From: QHXW01 sp963768075
GTDB lineage: Bacteria > Acidobacteriota > Terriglobia > Bryobacterales > Bryobacteraceae
Direction of reading: 5' to 3'
Length of the DNA stretch: 64,000 nt
NCBI GenBank assembly: GCA_963768075.1
Contig: CAVYHD010000002.1
Coordinates: forward strand, 372,001 to 436,000
Part shown: positions 63,653 to 64,000 of the stretch, one piece after another
How the letters are laid out: the number at the start of each line of letters is the position of its first letter
Numbering within the stretch: the stretch's first letter is position 1
The notes under the pieces: generated by a model
Seen by the model: the letters and a program-made list of their open reading frames with translations, nothing else
Database searches by the model: none
What the model was told of the DNA's origin: nothing
Program-made: the position numbers and the translations under genes

Positions 63653-64000
63653 ATGCGTAGAAAGCTGTTCTTTATCGCAACATCCAGCGCGATGATTCTC
63701 GGGTTGGCGAATGTGGCTGCGGCCCAATACAAAAGCCCACACGAATCCACTTCCGTCGAGGTCGGCGGCCATAAGGTTACTATCACCTACGGGCGGCCAT
63801 CCTTACACGGCCGCAAGATGATCGGCGAACATGAACCATTCGGAAAGGTCTGGCGCACTGGAGCCGACGAAGCCACCACCATCGAAACAGATGCCGCCCT
63901 GGACATAAACGGTCTCAAGGTCCCGGCCGGGACCTATGCCCTTTTCACCATTCCCGATCCAAAGTCGTGGACGCTGATCATCAACAAGACGGCCAAACAA
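63653..64000 (+). CDS. DUF2911 exported protein (cut by window end)
   Basis: 116 residues present, no stop before the window end. The ATG at 63653 is chosen over one at 63644 because it starts the leader MRRKLFFIATSSAMILGLAN directly. The DUF2911 signatures follow: VEVGGHKVTITYGRPSLHGR, EHEPFGKVWRTGADEAT, and DINGLKVPAGTYALFTIPD. The function of the family is unknown; it is a small beta-rich domain common in Bacteroidetes and Acidobacteria. Divergent from the M13 peptidase gene with about 156 bases between. Confidence 0.85.
   Translation, partial: MRRKLFFIATSSAMILGLANVAAAQYKSPHESTSVEVGGHKVTITYGRPSLHGRKMIGEHEPFGKVWRTGADEATTIETDAALDINGLKVPAGTYALFTIPDPKSWTLIINKTAKQ

Noticed and set aside
1..64000. 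tRNA, rRNA, CRISPR array, prophage or insertion sequence
   Set aside because: Looked for by eye on both strands; no cloverleaf-like intergenic sequence, regular repeat array, transposase or inverted-repeat-bounded element was found.

Overview
The window is about 64 kb of GC-rich bacterial chromosome. Its gene content points to Acidobacteria, most likely the Bryobacterales/Solibacter side. The clues are a very large TonB-dependent receptor that opens with a carboxypeptidase-regulatory-like domain, Tat-exported CRTAC1 and phosphatase-like proteins, a DUF4832 glycosidase-like protein, DinB/DUF1572 proteins, an M13 peptidase, a DUF2911 protein, Gram-negative lipid A genes (lpxA, lpxD), and two hybrid kinases with no DNA-binding output. 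The lineage is inferred from family content only. No rRNA, tRNA, CRISPR array, insertion sequence or prophage was seen.

Layout. 0-4.1 kb: the end of a PhyH-family dioxygenase, then D-glucarate catabolism (gudD and kdgD, both minus strand) separated by a plus-strand secreted protein. 4.1-11.8 kb: a frameshifted metallopeptidase coupled to a thioredoxin-like protein, the TonB-dependent receptor, and a large Tat-type esterase. 11.8-18.5 kb: lepB-lpxA divergent from lpxD, a P-loop protein, a tiny HisKA-only protein, and a membrane hybrid histidine kinase. 18.5-31.5 kb: mixed metabolism, including an FlK-like thioesterase, a GT39-type glycosyltransferase, an amino-acid permease with a C-terminal cytosolic domain, a methyltransferase, CRTAC1, GIY-YIG, DinB, NTF2-like, a broken nagA and a DUF4832 protein. 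31.6-38.6 kb: a second hybrid kinase, an xdhC-mocA-asmA run with several frameshifts, a gutted Uma2 gene, and a DUF433-DUF5615 pair resembling toxin-antitoxin genes. 39-42.7 kb: dcd-like deaminase, pyrD and a phosphatase-like gene, tightly overlapped. 42.9-49.5 kb: a RodZ-like HTH protein, then a minus-strand run of two MacB-type permeases, an ECF sigma factor, a zinc-finger/HEAT anti-sigma protein, a DUF4097 protein and a double-PDZ protein. 49.6-52.6 kb: a CBS-containing site-2 protease coupled to a type II NADH dehydrogenase, then DUF1572. 52.6-57.1 kb: a VWA protein and a large TPR-like protein, both heavily frameshifted. 57.2-64 kb: tesA divergent from ybbA, a small membrane protein and ybbP, then an M13 peptidase and a DUF2911 gene cut by the window end.

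How the genes work together. Neighbouring genes are often joined by ATGA, GTGA or TAATG overlaps, so many short operons can be read directly: lepB-lpxA, peptidase-redoxin, xdhC-mocA-asmA, phosphatase-pyrD-dcd, permease-permease, sigma-anti-sigma, S2P-Ndh and small membrane protein-ybbP. The most coherent possible new system is the sigma/anti-sigma/DUF4097/PDZ run at 43.2-46.9 kb. A second theme is localized indels. Nine or more genes read as clean homologous protein only if one or more single-base shifts are corrected, and these crowd into 34-37 kb and 52.6-55.4 kb. Several fall in short homopolymers, so assembly error must be excluded before these genes are called dead.
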